From positions 1 to 42,211 of the forward strand of contig JAHEAQ010000040.1 in assembly GCA_024642705.1 (NCBI GenBank): a stretch of DNA of 42,211 bases, written 5' to 3'. This DNA is from Bacteroidota bacterium (GTDB lineage Bacteria; Bacteroidota; Bacteroidia; Chitinophagales; Saprospiraceae). The notes beneath the pieces were generated by a model, which was given only the letters and a program-made list of their open reading frames with translations, was not told where the DNA came from and made no database searches. A program made the position numbers and the translations under genes. Of this stretch, positions 8,617 through 15,964 are shown one piece after another; the first letter of the stretch is position 1, and each line of letters starts with the position of its first letter.

Positions 8617-9426
8617 ATGGTAATTAATTATTTAAAACTAGAATACCAAAAATTTGGAAAGAATGCCGTTGTGACTTTGTTAATCATGATGTACATCATA
8701 TTTCTTCCAACTTTAATTTTTTTCGGAAGAGAAGTTCAGCCTATTCCTCCTATTTTTCTCTCCAATGATGTTTTTTTTGAATTTCCAACAGTTTGGGACT
8801 GGATGGGTTTTGCTGGAAACTGGTTGGTTTTTTTCTTTTTAGGCTTTATTGCCGTACATATTATTACAAATGAAGTCTCCGATAAAACGATGAGGCAGGC
8901 GATAATAAATGGCCAGACAAGATCTGAGTTTTACTTAAGTAAATTGACAGTTATAGTGGCTTTAGCAATTTTCGCTACAATATATTATGCAATTTGCACA
9001 TTTGCTATAGGATGGTTTAATACAAAAGAACCTACTTTGGAAATGGCTTTCGATAATGAATTTGCCATATCTAGATATTTTTTAATGAGTTTGGGTTATT
9101 TAACATTCGGATTAATGATCGGAATTGTAATACGCAGGTCTGGAATTGCAGTTTTATTGTATTGGACTTTTGTATTGTTTTTAGAACCCTTAATTCGATG
9201 GGTTGGGCACAAAAAGATTTTCAATAATGAAACTATGAATTATTACCCAATGAATGCTATTGAAGATCTACAACCTTTCCCTTTTTATAATTTTGCACGT
9301 TTTATTCCAGAAACGGTTGATTTTCAGTTTCTACTTAGTTATAAAATAGCAAGCATTTTAACTATTATTTATATCATGCTTTTTATAATTTTGGGTTATC
9401 GGCATTTAATTAAAAAGGATATGTAA
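8617..9426 (+). CDS. ABC-2 type exporter permease
   Basis: A 269-residue integral membrane protein with six likely helices: about residues 17-36, 66-88, 108-130, 150-170, 176-195 and 243-263. It has the layout of ABC-2 permeases, including the conserved ITNEVSDKTMRQAIINGQTRSEF loop after helix 2, where the amphipathic coupling segment lies. It directly follows the ATPase gene and is its membrane partner. Its charged C-terminus (HLIKKDM) is cytoplasmic. A weak hairpin 54 bases past the stop may end transcription. Confidence 0.88.
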   Translation: MVINYLKLEYQKFGKNAVVTLLIMMYIIFLPTLIFFGREVQPIPPIFLSNDVFFEFPTVWDWMGFAGNWLVFFFLGFIAVHIITNEVSDKTMRQAIINGQTRSEFYLSKLTVIVALAIFATIYYAICTFAIGWFNTKEPTLEMAFDNEFAISRYFLMSLGYLTFGLMIGIVIRRSGIAVLLYWTFVLFLEPLIRWVGHKKIFNNETMNYYPMNAIEDLQPFPFYNFARFIPETVDFQFLLSYKIASILTIIYIMLFIILGYRHLIKKDM

Positions 9427-9479
9427 TTGCGAACAAGGTGTTTCAAATAGAGTCTTTTGTAGTTACGAAGAAAGACAAT

Positions 9480-9520
9480 TGATGAAATTTAAATAAATAC
9501 TATTTTCATCACTTTTTAAC
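9480..9520 (+). terminator. Possible weak terminator after the ABC exporter pair
   Basis: The arms tgatgaaa (9480-9487) and tttcatca (9504-9511) are exact reverse complements across a 16-base loop. They are followed by ctttttaactttt. The stem is AT-rich and the loop is long, so this is only a candidate; it could serve the plus-strand operon that ends at 9426. Confidence 0.3.
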
Positions 9521-9564
9521 TTTTACTAACGTTCTCAAAAATGCTTATTTATGATTAAATGGAA

Positions 9565-10242
9565 TTAATCATCGCTTTTTAGGTTTTTTAATTTGTCAAA
9601 ATTAATATTATCCATTGCTTTGATAATTTCATCCATTTCGACTTCTCTTCCTTCGATTTTAACTAAATATCTATCCCCGACAAAGGTTGTAAATTCACCT
9701 CTTTGTCTTTTGCCATCATATTTTTGATGTGCTTTTCCACCTTTATATTCCATCGTTCTTTCATACCCATTATCATCTTCTTTATCAATAGTGACCATAG
9801 CCCAAGCTGCCAGTCCCATTAGAACCATTTGAGTTCCTGCAGCGTCTGTGATCTCCATGGTTATTCTGCCTTTTCCTTTATTTTTTTCAAAGTTGTAAGT
9901 TCCTTCAGCTTTAGATATTGAAAAACCCAACATTGAGCTGGTTTCTCCTGAAGCATTTGTTCGCGGAATACCAGCAATTTTATCGGGTAAAAATTCTTTT
10001 AAAGCCCTAAAATTAACTGGTTTGACTGCTTCACCATTATTATCTTTTACTGTTTGTTCAATGGCTTTACTTAAATTTTCAAGTTGACCGACCACTCCGG
10101 TATTGGTTGAATTATTCGAAGATTCGGAATTTGTGTTTTCGGCATTCTCAGTGGAATCCGTACTATTTCCATCAGCAGAATTTGAACCACAAGAGAAGAA
10201 AAGCAATCCGCAAAAGCAAAGGAAAATAAAATTCTTTTTCAT
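9565..10242 (-). CDS. Lipoprotein of unknown function
   Basis: A 225-residue protein with a short SPII signal (MKKNFIFLCFCGLLFFSCGSN; lipidated Cys near residue 18). A Ser/Asn/Thr-rich linker follows (about 20-50), as is common for surface-tethered lipoproteins. The folded part contains alternating beta-strand segments (GRITMEITDAAG, GERTMEYKGGKAHQKYDG-like, FVGDRYLVKIEGREVEM) and ends with an Asp/Lys-rich helix. I do not recognise a named family. The gene is divergent from the oxidoreductase operon, and an exact 8-base inverted repeat lies just upstream of its start. Confidence 0.8.
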   Translation of the reverse strand: MKKNFIFLCFCGLLFFSCGSNSADGNSTDSTENAENTNSESSNNSTNTGVVGQLENLSKAIEQTVKDNNGEAVKPVNFRALKEFLPDKIAGIPRTNASGETSSMLGFSISKAEGTYNFEKNKGKGRITMEITDAAGTQMVLMGLAAWAMVTIDKEDDNGYERTMEYKGGKAHQKYDGKRQRGEFTTFVGDRYLVKIEGREVEMDEIIKAMDNINFDKLKNLKSDD

Positions 10243-10244
10243 GT

Positions 10245-10272
10245 ATTAAGGTTTATATATTTTCACCTTAAT
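10245..10272. promoter_or_regulatory. Inverted repeat in the lipoprotein leader (possible operator or hairpin)
   Basis: attaaggt (10245-10252) and accttaat (10265-10272) are perfect reverse complements separated by 12 AT-only or nearly AT-only bases. The first arm lies two bases from the ATG of the minus-strand lipoprotein gene. It could be a dimeric repressor site or an mRNA leader hairpin. No experimental or database support is available here. Confidence 0.4.
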
Positions 10273-10364
10273 ATACGAGATATTTAGAAGTCAATGAAAT
10301 GCTGTCGAAATAAAATATCCAAATATTCATATTTAACATTAAAAAGTTAATTATTTATGATAAA

Positions 10365-12215
10365 ATGACAAATAATTCTATTATTGATGAAGTTTTGAAT
10401 TTATTATTATATTTAAAAAAATTTAGCGCAAATATGAATCCTACGGACATCAGTAATCCAGAGTATTTCCATAAGGTTGTTGACTGTCAGTATGCATGTC
10501 CGGCTCATACTCCAGTTCCCGAATACATCAGATTAATTGCTGCAGGTAAGTATAATGAAGCTTATATGGTCAACTGGGAGTCTAATGTTTTTCCTGGAAT
10601 ACTAGGAAGAACTTGCGATCGTCCATGTGAACCAGCGTGTCGAAGAGGAAGAGTGGAAGAAGAACCAGTTGCTATTTGCAGATTGAAAAGAGTAGCTGCC
10701 GATAATAAAGGAGATGTTTCTTCCTATATGGTGAGCGGTCCTTTTAAATCTAATGGCAAAAAGATAGCTTTAATTGGCGGTGGACCTGCTTCTCTTACTG
10801 TAGCCAGGGACTTGGCCCCTCTAGGATATGAAATTCATTTATATGATGAGTGGCACAAAGGTGGGGGAATGATGAGAACACAAATTCCTGCTTTTCGACT
10901 ACCCGAATCTGTATTGGATGAAGAAGTAAATTATATTATTGATATGGGCATTCATACCCATTTCAATACATATGTTTCTAGTATGAAGGAAATTATAGGC
11001 AAGGAGTATGATGCAATTTTTGTAGGCACTGGAGCACCAAAAGGAAGAAACTTAGATTTACCAGGCAGAGCAGAAGCCGACGAAAATATCCATATCGGTA
11101 TCGATTGGTTAGAAAGTGTCGCATTTGAACACCGAAGTTCAGTTGGTAAAAATGTGATTGTGTTAGGAGGTGGAAATACTGCCATGGATTGCTGCAGAAC
11201 TTCTCGAAGAATTGGTGGAGACAATGTAAAAGTAGTAGTAAGAAGTCCATTTGAGGATATGAAAGCATCACCATGGGAAATAGAAGATGCCCAGAGAGAG
11301 GATATTCCTATTCTAAACAATATGCCTCCAAAGGAATTTGTAGTAGAAAATGGAAAATTAAAAGGGATTATTTTTGAAAAGGTAAGTGCAGTTTATGATG
11401 AAACTGGTCGCAGAAAGTTAATTCCGACTGGGGAACCGGATGAATTTATCGAGGCAGATGACGTAATTATCGCTATTGGTCAAGATAATGCTTTTCCTTG
11501 GATCGAAAGAGACCTTGGAATTGAATTCGGGAAATGGGATATTCCAGTATTAGACAAAAAAACATTTCAATCTACTTTACCACATGTGTTTTTTGGCGGT
11601 GATGCAGCTTTCGGTCCAGAAAATATTATTACTGCTGTAGCACATGGACATCAAGCAGCCATTTCAATAGATTTATTTTGCAATGGCAAAGAACTCCATG
11701 AAAGACCTGCGCCAATGGTGAATTTGATGGGTCAAAAAATGGGTATTCATGAATGGATGTATGATAGCTATGTGGTCGTAGACGAAAGATACAAGGTACC
11801 TCATGAAGTAAAAGAGCTTAGTCTGACCAATAGAAAAATAGAAGTTGAATTAGGTTTTGATAAAGGACTCGGTTTTAAGGAAGCACAAAGATGTTTCAAT
11901 TGTGATGTTCAGACCATTTTTTCAGATTCCAAATGCATAGAATGTGATGCTTGTGTCGATATCTGCCCTACAGATTGCATCACATTTACAGAAAACGGAG
12001 AAGAAATGGAATTAAGAGAGCGGTTAAGTGCTCCTTCGACCGAATACAATCAAGATTTATATATTTCAGGAATTTTACCTACTGGTAGAATTATGGTAAA
12101 AGATGAAGATGTGTGTCTACATTGTGGTCTGTGCGCAGAGAGGTGCCCTACAGCAGCATGGGATATGCATAAATATTTATATAACGTAACTAAAGCATCT
12201 CAAGTCTGTGTATAG
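10365..12215 (+). CDS. GltD-like FAD/NAD(P) oxidoreductase fused to a 2[4Fe-4S] ferredoxin domain
   Basis: This 616-residue flavoprotein probably links NAD(P)H to ferredoxin for the oxoacid oxidoreductase encoded downstream. The N-terminal glutamate-synthase-type Fe-S domain has C41, C45, C84, C88, C92 and C105 (VDCQYACPAHTPVPEY and GRTCDRPCEPACRR). FAD binding is shown by ALIGGGPASL near residue 138, and NADPH binding by VLGGGNTAMDCC near 267. A second FAD block GGDAAFGPENIITAVAHG precedes the C-terminal ferredoxin, which has two clusters, CIECDACVDICP and CLHCGLCAERCP. Homologues often start nearer to the ATG at 10434 (MNPTDISNPEYFHK), so the first 23 residues may be untranslated. It overlaps the next gene by 8 bases. 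Confidence 0.93.
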   Translation: MTNNSIIDEVLNLLLYLKKFSANMNPTDISNPEYFHKVVDCQYACPAHTPVPEYIRLIAAGKYNEAYMVNWESNVFPGILGRTCDRPCEPACRRGRVEEEPVAICRLKRVAADNKGDVSSYMVSGPFKSNGKKIALIGGGPASLTVARDLAPLGYEIHLYDEWHKGGGMMRTQIPAFRLPESVLDEEVNYIIDMGIHTHFNTYVSSMKEIIGKEYDAIFVGTGAPKGRNLDLPGRAEADENIHIGIDWLESVAFEHRSSVGKNVIVLGGGNTAMDCCRTSRRIGGDNVKVVVRSPFEDMKASPWEIEDAQREDIPILNNMPPKEFVVENGKLKGIIFEKVSAVYDETGRRKLIPTGEPDEFIEADDVIIAIGQDNAFPWIERDLGIEFGKWDIPVLDKKTFQSTLPHVFFGGDAAFGPENIITAVAHGHQAAISIDLFCNGKELHERPAPMVNLMGQKMGIHEWMYDSYVVVDERYKVPHEVKELSLTNRKIEVELGFDKGLGFKEAQRCFNCDVQTIFSDSKCIECDACVDICPTDCITFTENGEEMELRERLSAPSTEYNQDLYISGILPTGRIMVKDEDVCLHCGLCAERCPTAAWDMHKYLYNVTKASQVCV

Positions 12216-14028
12216 TGTTAATGATTTTGTAATAAGATTTGCCAACGTAAATGGAACAGGATCAGCAAGTGCAAACGGTATTTTTGCTAAGTCCATTTTC
12301 AGATTAGGCGTCCCCATCGCTCCAAAAAATATTTTCCCTTCGAATATTCAGGGTCTTCCTACGTGGTATGAAGTCCGAATTAGTGAAAAAGGATATTTAG
12401 GAAGAAGAGATGGAATAGATATTGTGGTCGGAGTAAATCCACAAACTTATGCTGATGATATTGCCTCCATAAAATCTGGAGGTTATTTCGTTTATGATAA
12501 CTCCAAAAGACTTCATGACAGTTTTTTTCGGGAAGATATCCACTTTGTTGGTGTTCCAATGATGAAACTTGCAATGGATAATTATACCGATTCTCGTAAA
12601 CAGCAGTTATTTAAAAACATCATATATCTAGGTGCAATTTCCGCTTTGATTGATCTTGATATTGAGATTGTAAAAGAGACTATTGCTAAAACTTTCGCAC
12701 GAAAACCAAAATTAATTGTTCCAAATTATGAAGCATTAGAAATTGGTTATAATTATACCAAAGAAAATTGCAATTGTCCAATTGATTTTAGAGTTAGAAA
12801 GTCTGACAAAACAGGTGATTCCATAGTAATCGATGGAAATGCTGCAACGGCCCTTGGATTGGTTTATGGGGGAGCAACGGTAGGTGCTTGGTATCCCATC
12901 ACACCTTCCACTTCAGTTGCTAGTTCATTCGAAAAGTATTGCCACAAATTAAGAGTAGATAAAGAAACGGGAAAAAATAATTTTGCAATTGTTCAAGCCG
13001 AAGACGAGCTTTCTGCTATTGGCATGGTGATCGGTGCAAATTGGAATGGTGCTAGAGCTTTCACAGCAACTTCAGGGCCTGGAGTATCCTTAATGAATGA
13101 ATTTATAGGTCTTGCATATTTTGCCGAGATTCCAGTGACTTTAATCAATGTTCAGAGAGGAGGCCCTTCCACGGGCATGCCTACCAGAAGCCAACAAGCT
13201 GATATTATTTCTTCAGCATACGCTTCGCATGGTGATACAAAGCACGTGCTACTTTTTCCAAGTAATCCTACTGAATGTTTTCAATTTTCAGCATTGGCAC
13301 TTGATTTAGCGGACAGATTGCAAACTCCAGTTATTGTAATGTCTGACCTTGATTTGGGAATGAATGAACATATGACAGCACCATTCAAATGGGATGAAAC
13401 AAAAGCTTATGACAAAGGCAAGGTTTTAAACGCTGAAGAATTAGATGAAATTGAAGTTTTCGGAAGGTATTTGGATGTAGATAAAGATGGTATCACTTAT
13501 AGAACAATTCCGGGAACACATCCGACAAAAGGATCCTATTTTACAAGAGGAACATCACATAATGAATATGCAAAATATTCGGAAGCAGGAGATGATTATG
13601 TCAAAAAAGTAGATAGACTGTTAATCAAATGGGAAACTGCAAAAAAATTAGTTCCAAAACCAAGATTTGAAAATGCTGCATCAAAAACACCTTATGGCAT
13701 GTTATTTTTTGGAACCACAAATTATGCTGCTTATGAAACATTAGATTTACTTGGAGAAAATGGCATTCAAATAGACGCAATGAGCATAAAGGCTTTCCCT
13801 TTCACCACTGAAATCTTTGAGTTTTTGGAAAATCATGAAAGAATATTTGTCATTGAACAAAATAGAGATGCTCAAATGAGGTCTTTGATTATCAATGAAT
13901 ACAATTATGATCCTAAGAAACTTGATTCTATTCTTCATTATGATGGAACGCCGATTACAGCTCACTATATAAGTACATCAATAAGCAAGGCATTAAATAA
14001 ATCAGAAAAACAATCGCAAGCATTATGA
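12208..14028 (+). CDS. korA: 2-oxoacid:ferredoxin oxidoreductase, fused gamma-alpha subunit
   Basis: A 606-residue protein that joins a gamma domain (about residues 1-190, with FANVNGTGSASANGIFAKSI and FPSNIQGLPTWYEVR) to an alpha domain (from about 205, with GAWYPITPSTSV at 226-238, EDELSAIGMVIGANWNGARAFTATSGPG and QRGGPSTGMPTRSQQAD). This architecture fits KorA-type 2-oxoglutarate:ferredoxin oxidoreductases. With the beta subunit it decarboxylates an oxoacid to an acyl-CoA and reduces ferredoxin. The start is a GTG inside the last codons of the preceding gene (8-base overlap), with no in-frame ATG nearby, implying translational coupling. Substrate could be 2-oxoglutarate or another oxoacid; 2-oxoglutarate is favoured by family resemblance only. 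Confidence 0.93.
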   Translation: MYSVNDFVIRFANVNGTGSASANGIFAKSIFRLGVPIAPKNIFPSNIQGLPTWYEVRISEKGYLGRRDGIDIVVGVNPQTYADDIASIKSGGYFVYDNSKRLHDSFFREDIHFVGVPMMKLAMDNYTDSRKQQLFKNIIYLGAISALIDLDIEIVKETIAKTFARKPKLIVPNYEALEIGYNYTKENCNCPIDFRVRKSDKTGDSIVIDGNAATALGLVYGGATVGAWYPITPSTSVASSFEKYCHKLRVDKETGKNNFAIVQAEDELSAIGMVIGANWNGARAFTATSGPGVSLMNEFIGLAYFAEIPVTLINVQRGGPSTGMPTRSQQADIISSAYASHGDTKHVLLFPSNPTECFQFSALALDLADRLQTPVIVMSDLDLGMNEHMTAPFKWDETKAYDKGKVLNAEELDEIEVFGRYLDVDKDGITYRTIPGTHPTKGSYFTRGTSHNEYAKYSEAGDDYVKKVDRLLIKWETAKKLVPKPRFENAASKTPYGMLFFGTTNYAAYETLDLLGENGIQIDAMSIKAFPFTTEIFEFLENHERIFVIEQNRDAQMRSLIINEYNYDPKKLDSILHYDGTPITAHYISTSISKALNKSEKQSQAL

Positions 14029-15077
14029 CATTTGCAAAACCAAAATTTAGACATCCAAAAAGCACCAAAAACAAGGTTGGATATTTAAAATCAGATTATT
14101 TAGGCACAGTTTCAACATTGTGCGCTGGTTGTGGTCATGATTCCATAAGCGGAGCCATTGTTCAAGCTTGCTATGAGTTAGATATTGAACCTCACAAATT
14201 GGCCAAACTTTCAGGAATTGGTTGTTCCTCAAAAACGCCAGCTTATTTCCTAAGCAATTCACATGGATTCAATTCTGTTCACGGAAGAATGCCATCCATA
14301 GCAACTGGAGCTAATCTTGCGAATAAAAACTTAACATACCTTGGCGTTTCAGGAGATGGGGATTCAGCTTCCATAGGAATAGGACAATTTATGCATGTCA
14401 TAAGAAGAAATCTTAATATGACTTATATAGTGATGAACAATGGTTGTTATGGCTTAACAAAAGGTCAAGATTCAGCGACAGCAGACGTAGGTTCAATAAA
14501 TAAAACAGGCATGTCAAATGAATATGAACCTATAGATTTAGCTGCTTTAGCTCTAGAACTTGGTTCAAGTTTTGTTGCAAGAAGCTTTTCTGGTGACAAA
14601 ACACAATTGGTACCTTTGATAAAAGCAGCTCTTTCCCACCCTGGTTTTGCTTTTATTGACGTTATTTCACCATGTGTCACATTCAATAATAATGTAGGAT
14701 CTACGAAAAGTTATGATTTTGTAAGGGAGCACATGGAAGTAACATCCTCTATTGATTTTGTTCCTCACAAGGACGAAATTACCGTTGATTACCAACCAGG
14801 TCATAGAATGGATGTAGAGCTACATGATGGTTCTGTATTAAAATTGGACAAACTAGCTCCTAACTGGAATCCTTTCGATAGAAACTCAGCCATTGGTCAG
14901 CTACAATTAGCAAAATCAAGGAATGAAGTGTTAACTGGATTGTTGTTTATTGATGAAAACACCAAAGATCTTCACAAAAAATTAAATACGGTTGATGTTC
15001 CTTTGAATACTTTGAATCACACTAACCTATGTCCTGGCCAAGATGCTTTGGATAAAATAAACGATAATTTAAGATAA
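14025..15077 (+). CDS. korB: 2-oxoacid:ferredoxin oxidoreductase, beta subunit (TPP-binding)
   Basis: This 350-residue subunit binds thiamine diphosphate and a [4Fe-4S] cluster. The TPP motif begins at GDGDS (110-114) and continues to VMNNGCYGLTKGQ. The cluster ligands expected in the family are all visible: C33 and C36 (LCAGCGHDS), C67 (GIGCSSK) and C217 (ISPCVTFNNN). It overlaps korA by the ATGA junction at 14025-14028, so the two subunits are translationally coupled. It is the last gene of the three-gene operon. Confidence 0.95.
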   Translation: MTFAKPKFRHPKSTKNKVGYLKSDYLGTVSTLCAGCGHDSISGAIVQACYELDIEPHKLAKLSGIGCSSKTPAYFLSNSHGFNSVHGRMPSIATGANLANKNLTYLGVSGDGDSASIGIGQFMHVIRRNLNMTYIVMNNGCYGLTKGQDSATADVGSINKTGMSNEYEPIDLAALALELGSSFVARSFSGDKTQLVPLIKAALSHPGFAFIDVISPCVTFNNNVGSTKSYDFVREHMEVTSSIDFVPHKDEITVDYQPGHRMDVELHDGSVLKLDKLAPNWNPFDRNSAIGQLQLAKSRNEVLTGLLFIDENTKDLHKKLNTVDVPLNTLNHTNLCPGQDALDKINDNLR

Positions 15078-15153
15078 AAGAAAATCTTGTTTTTATCTAT
15101 AAAAAAAGCTTTCAAGTCGCTTTAGCATAAAATCCTAAAACACCTTGAAAGCT
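15072..15153 (+). terminator. Inverted repeats after the kor operon, possible terminator
   Basis: Two repeats follow the korB stop: agataaaa (15072-15079) with ttttatct (15091-15098), and agctttcaag (15107-15116) with cttgaaagct (15144-15153). The second has a 10-base perfect stem but a 27-base loop and no long T-run after it. Because the adjacent genes converge, one of these may act on both strands. Support is structural only. Confidence 0.4.
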
Positions 15154-15211
15154 ATCTAATATTTCTTTCCAAAAAAGGTTGTCTAATACCTAATGAGGAT
15201 TGAGCTTTAAT

Positions 15212-15523
15212 TTAAACAGTTAAATCAAGAACGCAGTTGTCAACGAAATGTGGAGAAGCAACATAATCATCAGCATTTGCATCATTGATCCATTTGTTAT
15301 CATCCGTCAAATATCTGAATTCATATTTTTTTCCTGCTTCTAATTCTTTCACTGTTTTGAAAATACCTTTAGTATTTTTCATAAAAGTTGCTTTATCCGT
15401 ATTCCAATCGTTGAAATCACCCAAAACTTTAATTTGTTTTGCGTCTCCAAGAAGTTCTTTTGGAACTTCAAAAGTTACTTTAAAGCTGTTTTTTGTTTTT
15501 ATAAATGTTTTTGAAATTGACAT
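15212..15523 (-). CDS. Glycogen-binding / isoamylase early-set domain protein
   Basis: A 103-residue soluble protein starting at the ATG at 15523; a longer frame to 15616 would add a poor, hydrophobic leader, and the shorter start with MSISKTFIKTKNSFKVTFEVP fits this small family. It is one beta-sandwich of the CBM48/AMPK-beta type: VTFEVPKELLGDAKQIKVLG, the hallmark GDFNDWN (about residues 35-41), then YEFRYLTDDNKWINDANAD. Similar stand-alone domains bind glycogen-like glucans or act as protein-interaction modules. No enzyme of glycogen metabolism is adjacent. It is convergent with the kor operon. Confidence 0.85.
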   Translation of the reverse strand: MSISKTFIKTKNSFKVTFEVPKELLGDAKQIKVLGDFNDWNTDKATFMKNTKGIFKTVKELEAGKKYEFRYLTDDNKWINDANADDYVASPHFVDNCVLDLTV

Positions 15524-15616
15524 TTTCTTAATATTTAATTTTAATAATAGTGCAAATATATAGCTAAATAACGCTGATATCAAACAAATTATTGCTTTTA
15601 TTGTGATGCTCAACAC

Positions 15617-15964
15617 ATTACCTATTGAAATTTTTTAAAATATAATTTTTTACATTCTATCAAAAATTTAATATTATTTTGTAAAATTTAATTTATCGAA
15701 ATATAATATAGCAAATTGGTTTTTTAGCCGTAATAAAAAATGTGTTGTAATAATGGCTTTTTCAGGACATTTTTTTCCCTTTTTGTAACACAACTATATA
15801 TTATTATTATTTATATCCATTACTTTCTTAACATTCATCGTTTTTTTCAATCTATTGGTCGGATAACAATATAATAATGCAACCTAATCCATTTTCCTTT
15901 CGTCCTTTACATGAGAATTGAAACATCAATTCACATAAATTAAAGAAACAACCAATTATATAAA
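15617..15964. other. Non-coding spacer upstream of the TonB-family barrel gene
   Basis: This gap of about 350 bases is very AT-rich. It holds the promoter region of the plus-strand receptor and the leader of the minus-strand CBM48-like gene. I see short AT-rich repeats and a gtgtt/aacac pair across a long loop, but no convincing promoter, riboswitch or gene. Confidence 0.5.

Noticed and set aside
7723-9426. Gliding-motility GldA/GldF transporter
   Set aside because: The ABC pair shows only general ABC-2 exporter features; no gld-specific gene or third subunit is nearby.
10952-11320. Minus-strand frames of 93 and 122 codons inside the GltD-like gene
   Set aside because: They are shadows of a strongly supported oxidoreductase gene with all cofactor motifs in the other strand.
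15524-15616. Longer N-terminus for the CBM48-like protein, from the ATG at 15616
   Set aside because: The extra 31 residues are hydrophobic and unlike this family; the ATG at 15523 gives the normal compact domain.
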